This document shows, piece by piece, positions 9,673 through 18,884 of a stretch of DNA of 64,000 nucleotides. Location: the NCBI GenBank assembly GCA_002591745.1, contig PDLQ01000027.1, forward strand, positions 1 through 64,000, given 5' to 3'. The position numbers were made by a program, and so were the translations under genes. Below the pieces are notes generated by a model. The model was not told the DNA's origin, did no database searches, and saw only the letters and a program-made list of their open reading frames with translations. Source of the stretch: Lewinellaceae bacterium SD302 (GTDB lineage: Bacteria > Bacteroidota > Bacteroidia > Chitinophagales > Saprospiraceae). The number at the start of each line of letters is the position of its first letter. The stretch's first letter is position 1.

Positions 9673-11109
9673 TTACTCCACCGAAGTAACCTTGAGCATA
9701 TTCGTCCGGTAGCGGCGCTGGATTGGCATGGACGCGGTATTGACCACCATGTCGCCCACGGCTACCCGCTTGTTTTGGCGTAGGATGCCGACCACGTCCT
9801 CAATGGTGTCATCAGTACTTGAATAGCCATCGTAGTAGTAGCAGCGTACTCCCCAACAGAGGTTCAGGGTAGCTAGCATGTGCTGGCGATCGGAAAAAAT
9901 ATAGGTCTTCGCCGCCGGGCGGAAGCTGGATAACTTGAAGGCTGTGTAACCGGAACTGGTCATCCCGATAATGGCCTTGGCATTGATTCCCTCAGCTACG
10001 TCAACGGCACTGGCACAGATCATATCACTGACGAACGTGCGGCTCTTCGGGCTGGGCTTGGGGCGGCGGCGTTCTTCGTCGTGGTATACTTTTTCAGCTT
10101 CCTCAATGATCTGGTTCATTGTTTCGATGACCAGCTTAGGGTGGCGACCTACGCTGGTTTCTCCGCTCAGCATCACGGCATCGGCACCGTCCAGTACGGC
10201 GTTGGCCACGTCGGTAGTTTCGGCGCGGGTGGGCCCCGGGTTGGTGATCATACTATCCATCATCTGGGTAGCTACAATGACCGGGCGAGCCCGCTGGATG
10301 CATTTCTTGATGATCATTTTTTGCAGAATCGGCAATTGCTTCATAGGCATCTCGATTCCCAGGTCACCCCGGGCGATCATGATGGCATTGGAGTGCTTGA
10401 TGATTTTGTCGATCCGCTCGATCGCCTCCGGTTTTTCAACTTTGGCGATGATCTTGGCGGGGTGGCCGGCCGCATCAATACGCTCTTTCAGGTCACGAAG
10501 GTCTTTGGGGTGGCGCACAAAGGAAAGGGCGATCCAGTTCACCGGTTGGGTCAGGATGTACTCCAGGTCAATCAGGTCTTTGTCCGTCAGACTGGGCAGG
10601 CTGATCTGGGTGTTGGGTAGATTGACGCCTTTGTTAGATTTCAGCAGACCACCAAATAGTGTTTTAAGTTCTACTTCGTCCTGGCCGTTGGTTTTTACGA
10701 CTTCAAAGACAAGAGTTCCGTCGTCAACCAAGACTTTTTCGCCCACTGTTACATCGCGGGCAAACTGGGCGTAGCTCATGTAGATACGCTCGGCGTTACC
10801 GATACACTCTTCGTTGGTAAAAGTAATAACCTGTCCTTCTTCTACCTGAAGGCCTTCGCCTTCCATCTTACCGACGCGCAATTTAGGACCCTGAAGATCA
10901 GCCAGGATACTCACGTGAACGTTCGTTTCTTCCTTGATCCGGAGAATATGATTGATCACCGCTCCGTGATCCTCGTGGGTGCCGTGAGAAAAATTCAGGC
11001 GAAAGACATCCACACCAACCTTTACCAGTTCGAGTAATTTCTCGTAAGAGCTACAGGCTGGGCCAACGGTGGCAACGATTTTGGTATTCTGGTGGTCAGT
11101 AATCTTCAT
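9673..11109 (-). CDS. pyk: Pyruvate kinase
   Basis: Catalyses phosphoenolpyruvate + ADP to pyruvate + ATP, the last step of glycolysis, in the cytoplasm. The length of 478 residues is standard for bacterial pyruvate kinase. Visible signatures are KIVATVGPACSS at the N-terminus, FRLNFSHG with the substrate-binding Arg, the active-site segment AKVEKPEAIERID, and IMIARGDLGIEMP. The C-terminal allosteric domain is present. The start at 11109 gives MKITDHQNTKIVATVGP, as expected. A perfect -7 element lies 43 nt upstream and a diverged copy of the dispersed motif about 125 nt upstream. No other glycolytic genes are adjacent. Confidence 0.95.
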   Translation of the reverse strand: MKITDHQNTKIVATVGPACSSYEKLLELVKVGVDVFRLNFSHGTHEDHGAVINHILRIKEETNVHVSILADLQGPKLRVGKMEGEGLQVEEGQVITFTNEECIGNAERIYMSYAQFARDVTVGEKVLVDDGTLVFEVVKTNGQDEVELKTLFGGLLKSNKGVNLPNTQISLPSLTDKDLIDLEYILTQPVNWIALSFVRHPKDLRDLKERIDAAGHPAKIIAKVEKPEAIERIDKIIKHSNAIMIARGDLGIEMPMKQLPILQKMIIKKCIQRARPVIVATQMMDSMITNPGPTRAETTDVANAVLDGADAVMLSGETSVGRHPKLVIETMNQIIEEAEKVYHDEERRRPKPSPKSRTFVSDMICASAVDVAEGINAKAIIGMTSSGYTAFKLSSFRPAAKTYIFSDRQHMLATLNLCWGVRCYYYDGYSSTDDTIEDVVGILRQNKRVAVGDMVVNTASMPIQRRYRTNMLKVTSVE

Positions 11110-11151
11110 AGCGGAGATAGTGTACTTTTTACAATAATTGCTGTGTTGTCA

Positions 11152-11159
11152 CAAATGTA
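11152..11159 (-). promoter_or_regulatory. Predicted -7 promoter element of pyk
   Basis: TACATTTG on the minus strand matches TAnnTTTG exactly, 43 nt upstream of the pyk start codon. Confidence 0.5.
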
Positions 11160-11233
11160 AGCAATTCGTGGCATAGAGGTACCAGCCGTCGGCTTCCAGG
11201 CGCGAAGCAGGTGGTCGGCTGGTTTTCAGCTAT

Positions 11234-11254
11234 GACTAACAATGTAGCAAAGCG
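11234..11254 (-). repeat. Dispersed intergenic motif, copy 3 (diverged)
   Basis: The minus strand reads TTTGCTACATTGTTAGTCATA, with one core mismatch (ATTG for TTTG). It points toward pyk. Confidence 0.55.
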
Positions 11255-11481
11255 GGTAGGTCGGCAAAATCATTATGGCCGGCGACGATCAGCAAACCTA
11301 AAGATAAGCGTAAACGAAAAAGCAGAGAGCATAATTAGGCCAAATGAAAACTACTCGGCCCACTCCGGGAAAATCCGATAAGTCTCCGGGAAGAATGGAA
11401 AACTGGAACCCTTTTCGTACACCCATCTTTGCAATATCAAATCAATTGCGCTGAGGCGCACAACCATTAAAGATATTTACA

Positions 11482-12159
11482 ATGAAATTTTTCCAATCTT
11501 CACTTCTCTTCGTTTTCGCCCTCCTTTTGAGTGCTGTTTCCCTGAGTGCCCAAAGTAATCATGAGAATGCCATGATGAAAAAAAGTGGACCAACCGTCAT
11601 TCAACTGTCCCAGACCGAAGGGCAGTACGAAACCAAGTCACTGAATCTACTGCCCGGTAAATATATTTTTGAGGTCACCAACATCGACGTTGACAAAGAC
11701 CTGGGTTTCTACCTCCAGGATGCCGATGAGGCTCAAGTGAAACGCTCAGGTCTGAAGAGCCTGGTAGGTAAGGGACAAACCAGCCGCACCGGCGTAGTGA
11801 CCCTCACCGAAGGAAGCTACAACTATAGCTGTCCGCTAAATCCTACGCCTCACTATACACTGAATGTAGGTGAACCACGTGTCGTGCAGCTCAACCAGAT
11901 CGAAGGACAGTACGAAACCAGTGGTCTCAACCTTACCGCCGGCTACTACATCTTCGAAGTTTCCAACCTGGAAGTGGACAAAGAACTCGGCTTCTATCTG
12001 CAAGATGGCAGCGAAGCTCAGGTGGAAAACTCTGGCCTGAAGGAATTGGTTGGTAATGGCGAGACCAGCCGCACCGGTGTCGTTTTTCTTGCTCCCGGCC
12101 AGTATAACTACAGCTGCCCCCTCAACCCTACGCCCCACTATACGCTGAACGTCCGCTAA
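11482..12159 (+). CDS. Secreted protein of two tandem cupredoxin-like domains
   Basis: Small exported protein of 225 residues. A signal peptide ends near residue 23 (LLLSAVSLSAQ). The rest is two copies of a ~92-residue domain (about 38-129 and 133-224) sharing EGQYET, YIFEV, LGFYLQD, TSRTGVV and YSCPLNPTPHYTLNV. The beta-rich pattern with a C-terminal Cys and His recalls cupredoxins, but the spacing is C-x6-H and the usual upstream His ligand is not evident, so copper binding is doubtful. Function is unknown. It stands alone between pyk (divergent) and mfd. ATG 11482 is chosen because it opens the signal peptide directly. A near -7 element lies about 50 nt upstream. Confidence 0.75.
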   Translation: MKFFQSSLLFVFALLLSAVSLSAQSNHENAMMKKSGPTVIQLSQTEGQYETKSLNLLPGKYIFEVTNIDVDKDLGFYLQDADEAQVKRSGLKSLVGKGQTSRTGVVTLTEGSYNYSCPLNPTPHYTLNVGEPRVVQLNQIEGQYETSGLNLTAGYYIFEVSNLEVDKELGFYLQDGSEAQVENSGLKELVGNGETSRTGVVFLAPGQYNYSCPLNPTPHYTLNVR

Positions 12160-12203
12160 CCAAAGCGAGATCAGATTATGGCGTTAAACCCGCCGGCATA
12201 CAC

Positions 12204-12230
12204 GCGCTACCTCGTTCTTCGGGGTAGCGC
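12204..12230. terminator. Stem-loop downstream of the duplicated-domain gene
   Basis: A perfect 8-bp stem GCGCTACC/GGTAGCGC (12204-12211, 12223-12230) with an 11-nt loop lies 45 nt after the stop codon. There is no T tract on the plus strand, so termination is uncertain; it could stabilise the 3' end. Confidence 0.4.
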
Positions 12231-12321
12231 CTCGTAATTGAATATCCATATCCCAGCAAAAATCTAAACCATCACCGCCCACCGCTCGTTATTTTCAAGG
12301 ACTCCCAATAAAGACTTTTCC

Positions 12322-15300
12322 TTGAACCAACAGAACGAGCAACTGCTCTTGGATTACGCCGAAGACGGTCGCGTGGCCCAAATCATCGAAGCTACTCGCC
12401 ACACTGATGCGCCACCCGCCCGCGTGCAACTGCGTAAACTCGCCGGTGCCCTGGATGCCTTCCTGATGGCGGGAGTGTATAAAAAAGTACGGGGGCACCA
12501 TCTGATTATTGCTACGGATAAGGAAGAAGCCGCTTATCTCCAGAACACCATCAGTAGTTTGCTGGCACCCAAGACGGTCCGCCTTTTACCGGACTCTTTC
12601 AAACGTCCGCTTTACTTTGAAGTGCTGGACCCTACCAATGTACTTCAGCGAACAGAGACGATCAACTACCTCACCAACTCCAAAAGCCCGGGAGAGATCG
12701 TGGTGACCTATCCGGATGCCCTGTTCGAAAAAGTGGTGGCACCCCAAGTCCTGAATAAGGCCCGGATCATCATCGTTAAAGGGGAAACCCTGGACGTAGA
12801 TACTATTATCGAGGTGCTGGCCGAATACGGGTTCAAGCGGCAGGAATTTATCTACGAGCCGGGGCAGTACAGCGTGCGCGGGGGCATTATCGACATTTAC
12901 AGTTACGGTAACGACTATCCCTACCGGATAGAACTATTCGACGATGAGGTAGAAAGTATCCGCACATTTGATCCCCTGAACCAACTTTCGGTAAGGGCGG
13001 TGGATAATGTCAGTATCGTCCCAAATATTAACACGAAGTTTGACCACAGCCAAAAAGTCAGTGTCTTCAACGTGCTGCCGGAGAATACCATCGTTTGGCT
13101 CAAGGATTTTCAACTGTTGCTGGACAAGTTGGCCGAAGCCTACGATCGCGCCATTACCTTCGGGGATAAACTGACCATAACGGACGATGCCGAACTGGCC
13201 CAGATATTTAAAGACCGCGCTTTTATCCGGCCGGGGGAGGTGGTCGAGGACGTGGTGCACAAGAACGTGGTCATTTTCAGCGACTATAAGCAACCGGATA
13301 GTTTGCTCAAGCCCCCGGTATCCGCAGACACTGCTACTTCGTTAGCCAAAAAAATCGAGCTGAAAGTCATTGACTGCCAGGCACAGCCCCAGCCCAGTTT
13401 CAATAAGAACTTTGAGGTCATCATCCGTAACCTTAATGAGAATACGGGGGAAGGGATCAAGAATTTTATCCTAACTGATAACCCCAAGCAGGTCGAGCGC
13501 TTCTACAGTATTTTCAATGATCTGGACGCCAGCGTGCAGTTCGAACCGGTGCTGAAAGACATTCATGCAGGCTTCCTGGACTTTGCTCAGGGGAAGGCCA
13601 TTTATACCGACCACCAGATTTTTGAACGCTTCCACCGCTACAAACTTAAGCGGGGCTACACCAAGGATCAGGCGCTGAACCTGAGAATGCTGCGCGACCT
13701 GCAAGCCGGCGACTTGGTCGTACACATCGACCACGGGGTAGGACGCTTCTCCGGGCTTGAAAAACTGGAAGTAAACGGGAAAATTCAGGAAAGCGTGCGG
13801 CTGGTTTATAAGAACAACGACCTGCTTTACGTGGGTATCAACAGTTTGCATAAACTGAGCAAGTACAGCGGCCAGGACGGAAAGCTGCCGAGGATCGACA
13901 AGATCGGTTCCGATGCCTGGAAAAACCTGAAGAACCGCACCAAGAAGAAAATGAAGGATATGGCGGGTGAGCTGATCAAGCTCTACGCCAAACGTAAGGC
14001 TACCCCCGGCCACGCCTTCCCGCCCGACGGCCACCTGCAGAACGAATTGGAGGCCAGTTTTATCTACGAAGACACCCCCGATCAGCTTAAAGCTACCAAC
14101 GACGTGAAGGGCGATATGCAAGCTGATAACCCAATGGACCGGCTGATTTGTGGGGATGTGGGGTTTGGCAAAACAGAGGTGGCTCTGCGCGCCGCATTCA
14201 AGGCCGCCGTAGACGGCAAACAGGTAGCGGTACTGGTGCCTACGACCATCCTGGCTCTTCAACATAGCCGGACCTTCAAGGAGCGATTGGGCGAATTCGG
14301 CGTGACGGTGGATTACGTGAATCGCTTTCGCAGTGCTAAGCAGAAGAAAGAAATTTACGCCAGACTGAAGAGCGGTGAGATCGACATTCTGATCGGCACC
14401 CACGCGATTCTGTCAAAACAGGTGGAGTTCAAGGACCTGGGCTTGCTGATCATTGATGAAGAGCAAAAGTTCGGGGTTTCGGCCAAGGAAAAGCTGCGTA
14501 AATTCAAAGTGAACGTAGATACGCTGACGCTGACCGCCACCCCCATCCCCAGAACTTTGCAATTCAGCCTAATGAGTGCCCGGGACCTGAGTGTGATCCG
14601 TACCCCACCGCCCAATCGCCAGCCGATTCACACGGAAGTGCGGGCTTTCAGCGAAGAGTTGATCAAGGAAGCGGTCGAATACGAAGTGTATCGGGGTGGG
14701 CAGGTCTTTTTCGTTCACAACCGGGTGAAAAGCCTGGTAGATGTGCTGACGATGCTGCGCCGCTTGTGCCCTGACGTACAATTCGCCGCCGCTCACGGCC
14801 AGATGGAACCCAAAGAACTGGAGGAGAAGTTGCTGGACTTCATCGACCGCAAGTTTGAAGTATTGGTTTGTACCAATATCATCGAAACCGGTCTGGACAT
14901 CGCCAATGCCAATACCATTATCATCAACAATGCCCATCAGTTTGGCATGAGTGACCTCCACCAGCTAAGGGGCAGGGTAGGGCGAAGTAACAAAAAAGCA
15001 TTTTGCTACCTCATCGCCCCGCCGCTGAGCGTATTGACCAGCGATGCGCGTAAACGACTGCGTACCCTGGAAGAATTCAGTGAACTGGGTAGTGGGTTCA
15101 ACATCGCGATGAAGGATCTCGATATCCGGGGAGCGGGAAATCTGCTGGGTGGTGAGCAAAGCGGCTTCATTAGCGATATTGGCTACGAGACTTATCAGCG
15201 GATTTTGGAAGAGGCCGTCCACGAATTGAAACAAGGTCAGTTTGCCGATGTATTCGCCGACCAACTCACGGAGGCCAGCGACTTCGTCCGTGAAGTGACC

Positions 15301-15780
15301 ATCGATACCGATACCGAAATGCTGATTCCCACCGAATACGTGGAAAGCAGCCAGGAACGCCTTCGTCTCTATCAGGAATTGGACAACATTGAGCATGAGG
15401 AAGGGCTGGTAGCCTATGCCGCCGGCTTGAAAGATCGATTCGGAAAAATTCCCGCCCAGGTTGATGAGCTGTTCGATGGCCTACGCCTCCGTTGGGTGTG
15501 CCGCCGCCTTGGTTTTGAGCGGCTGGTGTTGAAAAATAACAAACTGATGTGCTTCTTCGTCGAAGACCCTCAGAGCCTTTATTATGAAAGCAAGGTCTTT
15601 CAGGAGTTCAGTGCCATCATCGCCAAAGAAGGTGTGCTGCGTGGCCTGCGTCTGAAGCAAAGCACCCGCCACCTGATGCTCATCAAGGAAGGGGTCAAGA
15701 GTTTGAGTATGGCCGAAGATGTATTAAAGGGGCTAGCGGATAAATTGGAGGAGCGGATGGAGGCCTTAGTGGTGGAATAG
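12322..15780 (+). CDS. mfd: Transcription-repair coupling factor Mfd
   Basis: Large SF2 translocase of 1152 residues, close to the 1148 of E. coli Mfd. It removes RNA polymerase stalled at DNA lesions and recruits UvrA. The N-terminal ~350 residues are the UvrB-like module. The RNA-polymerase-interacting (CarD-like) domain begins near DLVVHIDHGVGRFSGLEKL. The translocase core has Walker A GDVGFGKTE (K617), DEEQ (712-715) and TATPIPRTLQ. A C-terminal TRCF domain follows LLGGEQSGF. The start is a TTG at 12322: no in-frame ATG or stop occurs just upstream, and the next ATG lies inside the conserved domain. It is a single gene with its own ~160-nt upstream gap, convergent with the sortilin-like gene. 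Confidence 0.95.
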   Translation: MNQQNEQLLLDYAEDGRVAQIIEATRHTDAPPARVQLRKLAGALDAFLMAGVYKKVRGHHLIIATDKEEAAYLQNTISSLLAPKTVRLLPDSFKRPLYFEVLDPTNVLQRTETINYLTNSKSPGEIVVTYPDALFEKVVAPQVLNKARIIIVKGETLDVDTIIEVLAEYGFKRQEFIYEPGQYSVRGGIIDIYSYGNDYPYRIELFDDEVESIRTFDPLNQLSVRAVDNVSIVPNINTKFDHSQKVSVFNVLPENTIVWLKDFQLLLDKLAEAYDRAITFGDKLTITDDAELAQIFKDRAFIRPGEVVEDVVHKNVVIFSDYKQPDSLLKPPVSADTATSLAKKIELKVIDCQAQPQPSFNKNFEVIIRNLNENTGEGIKNFILTDNPKQVERFYSIFNDLDASVQFEPVLKDIHAGFLDFAQGKAIYTDHQIFERFHRYKLKRGYTKDQALNLRMLRDLQAGDLVVHIDHGVGRFSGLEKLEVNGKIQESVRLVYKNNDLLYVGINSLHKLSKYSGQDGKLPRIDKIGSDAWKNLKNRTKKKMKDMAGELIKLYAKRKATPGHAFPPDGHLQNELEASFIYEDTPDQLKATNDVKGDMQADNPMDRLICGDVGFGKTEVALRAAFKAAVDGKQVAVLVPTTILALQHSRTFKERLGEFGVTVDYVNRFRSAKQKKEIYARLKSGEIDILIGTHAILSKQVEFKDLGLLIIDEEQKFGVSAKEKLRKFKVNVDTLTLTATPIPRTLQFSLMSARDLSVIRTPPPNRQPIHTEVRAFSEELIKEAVEYEVYRGGQVFFVHNRVKSLVDVLTMLRRLCPDVQFAAAHGQMEPKELEEKLLDFIDRKFEVLVCTNIIETGLDIANANTIIINNAHQFGMSDLHQLRGRVGRSNKKAFCYLIAPPLSVLTSDARKRLRTLEEFSELGSGFNIAMKDLDIRGAGNLLGGEQSGFISDIGYETYQRILEEAVHELKQGQFADVFADQLTEASDFVREVTIDTDTEMLIPTEYVESSQERLRLYQELDNIEHEEGLVAYAAGLKDRFGKIPAQVDELFDGLRLRWVCRRLGFERLVLKNNKLMCFFVEDPQSLYYESKVFQEFSAIIAKEGVLRGLRLKQSTRHLMLIKEGVKSLSMAEDVLKGLADKLEERMEALVVE

Positions 15781-15847
15781 GTAATATCTGTGGCAGTTAA
15801 ACAACATTGATCGCTTCAAGTAAGTCCTTTTTTTAATGATCAGCATT

Positions 15848-18439
15848 TTATTGCTTCACCCACCGCAGAACCTTCCTTTTTCCATTCTGCCGTATCTCTA
15901 CCAAGTAAGGACCAGTAGTTAAAACTTGTCCATTCAGATTTATCGCTTGCTGCCCGCTTTGCGCCGTAATCGCCAGATTGCTGTTTAAGATGATGTGCCC
16001 CCGCAAGTCAAGAACCTGAAAATGGGCCGTACCTACTTCCAGCCCCTGCCAACTCAATTGCAACGGTCCGTTACTGGGATTGGGCGAAAGTAAAAGCTCG
16101 GCGGCTAGATAGTGATCGCTCCGGGCACTTACCGGTGGTTCTACCGTCGGATTAATCAGTGAATCCAGGGAATAGGTAAGAATAGACCGGGCGAAACTGC
16201 CGGCTACGAGTTCGTTCGTGCTGGTGTCGATCTCCAGGTCCCGAACCTGCACCAGCGGCATGTTTTGCCCTAGCCGCTCCCAACTTTCACCGGCGTTGAT
16301 AGAGCCGTAGACTCCGCCTTCATTGGCTATAAACAGGATGCTGTCGCCACGCCCGGGGTAGACGTAGATATCATTAATGGATAAATTGGGCAGGTCACCG
16401 GCAATAGATGTCCAGCTTTCACCCCGGTCCAGGCTACGGAAAACCAATGGCGTAAAATCGTAATCTTTGAAAGCCGAAAAGGTTACGTACACAATATCGG
16501 AATCATCCGGTGAGGGCTTAACGCTGGATACGTAACGGTCTGGCAGCCCGTCGGTGATGGACGTCCAGCTCTGGCCGGCATTGTCGCCCCGCCAGACATT
16601 CCCATCGGTGGTGCCTACGTATAGTAAACCGGCTTCGACTGGCGACTCATCGATACAGGTAATCGTGTGGTAACGTGGGTTTAAAATCAGTCCGTCGGTC
16701 AGGTCGTCACTAATGGGTTGCCAAAACGGGAATTCACTGTTGCTGGCCCGGTAGGCCCGGTAAGTGCCAGTGTACAGTTGATCCGGGTCGTGCGGGCTCA
16801 AAAAATACTGCATATCCCAGTTGCGTCGGTCACCGCCCTCAATACCGTCGTCGGCCGGGAACCAGTCGAAACCACCGTCCAGCGTCACGTTTATGTTACC
16901 ATTTTGGGTTTCGGCGAAGAAATGCTGAGGATTGTTGGGGTGAAAGCGCATCTGAAAACCGTCGCCACCGAAAATGCGGGGCCATTCTTCCTCCAGGTTG
17001 TTACCGCCGGTGCTACCGTTGTCCTGGGCGCCACCGAAAACTGTGCCCGACAAATGTGGACTCACTGCTACGCGATAAAATTGAGTACAGGGAATGTTTT
17101 CCATATCCTCCCACTCCGTCACTTCGGGGTTTGAGCGGTACATGCCACCATCGGTGGTCAGCAGGATTCGTCCCTGGCTATCCCACTGCAGGTCATGCTT
17201 GTCGGCGTGGACGCTGTATTCAAACCAGGGTGGGCTAGCACGCTCCCAGTCGACTCCTCCGTTGCGGCTGCGCCACAAGTCGACGCCCAATACGTAGATG
17301 TCGTTCTGGTCAGCCGGGTTGACCCGGATTTTACCGAAATACCAGCCAAAACCGCCTAGCGCATTTTCACTTATGGGATTAAATGAGGTTGGGTCCAGTA
17401 CGGGTGCCCAACTGCTGCCACCGTCGCTCGTTTTATAAATGTCGAACAGTTGGCTGTTGGTACCGGTATAGGAGGCATAAATCGTCTGTGGGTCGCTCAG
17501 CGACTGCGTTAGACCAATGCGCCCCTGGTTGTCGGTTGGCAAACCGTCAGTGAGTATCGTCCAGCTGTTCCCACCATCTTCGGAGAAGTGAATTTTAGCA
17601 TTCGGGCCGTGAACGATTGATTCTTCGTTATTGCGAATCCGGTCCCAGGAGGAAGCGAACAAGCGATTCGGGTTGTTGACGTCCATTACCAAGTCGATGA
17701 TTCCGGCTTGGTTGCTGACGAACAGCACCTGTTCCCAGTTTTGGCCGCCGTCGTGGGTCCGGTAAAGTCCCCGTACGGTATCCCGCTCGAAGGGTACGCC
17801 CATTGCCGCGGCGTAAATGGTGTCGGGGCTGGTGGGGTGAATCCTGATCTGGGTCACGATGTTCAAACCACCCCAGCCGATGTTTTCCCAACTGTCACCG
17901 CCGTCGGTGGAGCGGTAGACGCCGTCGCCGATCATGAAATTGGAGCTGATGTTGGGGTCGCCCGTCCCTACATAAATGATGTTCGGGTCAATGGGGTCAA
18001 ATTCAATGTCGCCAATGCTCAGGTAGAGTTGCTCGTCGAAAACCGGTATCCAGTCCTGCCCCCCGTTCGTCGTGCGCCAAACACCCCCGCGAGAAAAGCC
18101 CACGAACATAATGTCGTCATCATCGGGATGGATGGCTACCGTATTGATTCGTGCGCCGATGTTGGCGGGCCCACGGGTGGTCCAGTTTAGGTCGAAGCCG
18201 GGACTGTTGTCTTCGGTCAGGGCCATCAGTCTGGCTTCCTGCAAGCCGCGTTCGTGGGCCTCGGCGCTGATCTGCCCGTCCGGCCAGCCCTTGGCGAGGA
18301 AGTTGTCGTCGCTGGGGCGGGTGCCGGGCAAAAGATCGGTTGCCGTGGCTTCTTCCCGCCGCTCGGCAATAGTTGACAAATCGCAGGAGGTGAAGTTGAA
18401 TAGAGTAACTAGTATAAAGAGGTAGAGCGCGTTCTGCAT
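15848..18439 (-). CDS. Secreted sortilin/BNR-repeat beta-propeller protein with T9SS sorting domain
   Basis: Predicted surface or secreted protein of 863 residues. It carries about ten BNR/Asp-box units of the form S-x-D-G-G-x-x-W (STDGGDSWENI, SEDGGNSWTIL, TSDGGSSWAPV, SLDRGESWTSI), as in sortilin/VPS10-like and xyloglucanase-type propellers. The C-terminal ~85 residues, beginning LLLSPNPSNGPLQLSW and ending KRKVLRWVKQ, are a type A T9SS sorting domain. The N-terminus (LFILVTLFNFTSC) resembles a lipobox, which is unusual for a T9SS cargo. No catalytic residues can be assigned; substrate is unknown. It is monocistronic, converging on mfd. Motif copy 4 lies about 118 nt upstream of its start. 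Confidence 0.85.
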   Translation of the reverse strand: MQNALYLFILVTLFNFTSCDLSTIAERREEATATDLLPGTRPSDDNFLAKGWPDGQISAEAHERGLQEARLMALTEDNSPGFDLNWTTRGPANIGARINTVAIHPDDDDIMFVGFSRGGVWRTTNGGQDWIPVFDEQLYLSIGDIEFDPIDPNIIYVGTGDPNISSNFMIGDGVYRSTDGGDSWENIGWGGLNIVTQIRIHPTSPDTIYAAAMGVPFERDTVRGLYRTHDGGQNWEQVLFVSNQAGIIDLVMDVNNPNRLFASSWDRIRNNEESIVHGPNAKIHFSEDGGNSWTILTDGLPTDNQGRIGLTQSLSDPQTIYASYTGTNSQLFDIYKTSDGGSSWAPVLDPTSFNPISENALGGFGWYFGKIRVNPADQNDIYVLGVDLWRSRNGGVDWERASPPWFEYSVHADKHDLQWDSQGRILLTTDGGMYRSNPEVTEWEDMENIPCTQFYRVAVSPHLSGTVFGGAQDNGSTGGNNLEEEWPRIFGGDGFQMRFHPNNPQHFFAETQNGNINVTLDGGFDWFPADDGIEGGDRRNWDMQYFLSPHDPDQLYTGTYRAYRASNSEFPFWQPISDDLTDGLILNPRYHTITCIDESPVEAGLLYVGTTDGNVWRGDNAGQSWTSITDGLPDRYVSSVKPSPDDSDIVYVTFSAFKDYDFTPLVFRSLDRGESWTSIAGDLPNLSINDIYVYPGRGDSILFIANEGGVYGSINAGESWERLGQNMPLVQVRDLEIDTSTNELVAGSFARSILTYSLDSLINPTVEPPVSARSDHYLAAELLLSPNPSNGPLQLSWQGLEVGTAHFQVLDLRGHIILNSNLAITAQSGQQAINLNGQVLTTGPYLVEIRQNGKRKVLRWVKQ

Positions 18440-18556
18440 ACAAAGCGATTTTGAAAAGTAGGCTGGTGAAAATACGGAATGGAAATATACTTGCCGCGGG
18501 CGTTGGCAATTTATGACTTCAACTCCGAGGAGCTGCTTAAGTATTTGGTTGGCTTA

Positions 18557-18576
18557 TGGCTATCAAAGTAGCAATG
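18557..18576 (-). repeat. Dispersed intergenic motif, copy 4
   Basis: Minus strand reads CATTGCTACTTTGATAGCCA. It points toward the sortilin-like gene starting at 18439. Confidence 0.8.
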
Positions 18577-18652
18577 TTGTTGGGTTCACCTATGATCAAT
18601 TAACAAAGGGAGCAATAGAATTTTAGACAAAAAATCCAAAGTTTTGACATTT

Positions 18653-18718
18653 CCCTGGGTCGAGGACCTCCGGTCCGAGCGTTACGTTGGCCGCTTCAAA
18701 GAGTACCTCGACCCAGGG
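18653..18718. repeat. 13-bp perfect inverted repeat
   Basis: CCCTGGGTCGAGG at 18653-18665 and its exact reverse complement at 18706-18718, with a 40-bp spacer that itself contains GGACC-TCC-GGTCC. It could form a cruciform or structured RNA. There is no adjacent T tract. Confidence 0.6.
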
Positions 18719-18866
18719 GTTCTTCTGCTCGTCTTGTTAGCTGGAACTCAGCCCACCAATACTCACATAGCTATTTTGCAGCAACAGAAACCTGATAAGC
18801 GTCAAGAAAACAGTCTTCGGCCCAGCTCCTCCTAAGGTCGTCGAGTGTACTGACGACAGAAGGTGA

Positions 18867-18884
18867 CACTGCTACTTTGAAGCC
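18867..18884 (+). repeat. Dispersed intergenic motif, copy 5, overlapping a stop codon
   Basis: Plus strand reads CACTGCTACTTTGAAGCC. Its complement supplies the last sense codons and TAG stop (18874-18872) of the FG-GAP/ASPIC gene, so it is the only copy of the 14 that enters an annotated reading frame. Confidence 0.65.

Larger units (their letters stand above)
11110..11481. other. Divergent intergenic region, pyk / duplicated-domain secreted protein
   Basis: 372 bp without a convincing gene. It holds a -7 element for pyk (11159-11152), an 8-bp inverted repeat ACCAGCCG/CGGCTGGT (11181-11188 and 11216-11223), dispersed-motif copy 3 (11234-11254), and CATCTTTG (11424-11431), a one-mismatch -7 element for the rightward gene. 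Confidence 0.6.
18440..18871. other. Intergenic region bounded by two outward-facing motif copies
   Basis: 432 bp without a supported gene. Motif copy 4 (minus) and copy 5 (plus) bracket the part from 18557 to 18884. Between them lie a 13-bp perfect inverted repeat CCCTGGGTCGAGG/CCTCGACCCAGGG (18653-18665, 18706-18718) and the 15-mer GTCGAGTGTACTGAC (18840-18854), which also occurs upstream of hisS at 124-138. A 63-codon open frame at 18644-18835 runs across the inverted repeat and has no coding features. Confidence 0.6.

Noticed and set aside
18644-18835. A 63-codon plus-strand open frame in the intergenic region
   Set aside because: It spans the inverted repeat, lacks domains and has no promoter or start context.
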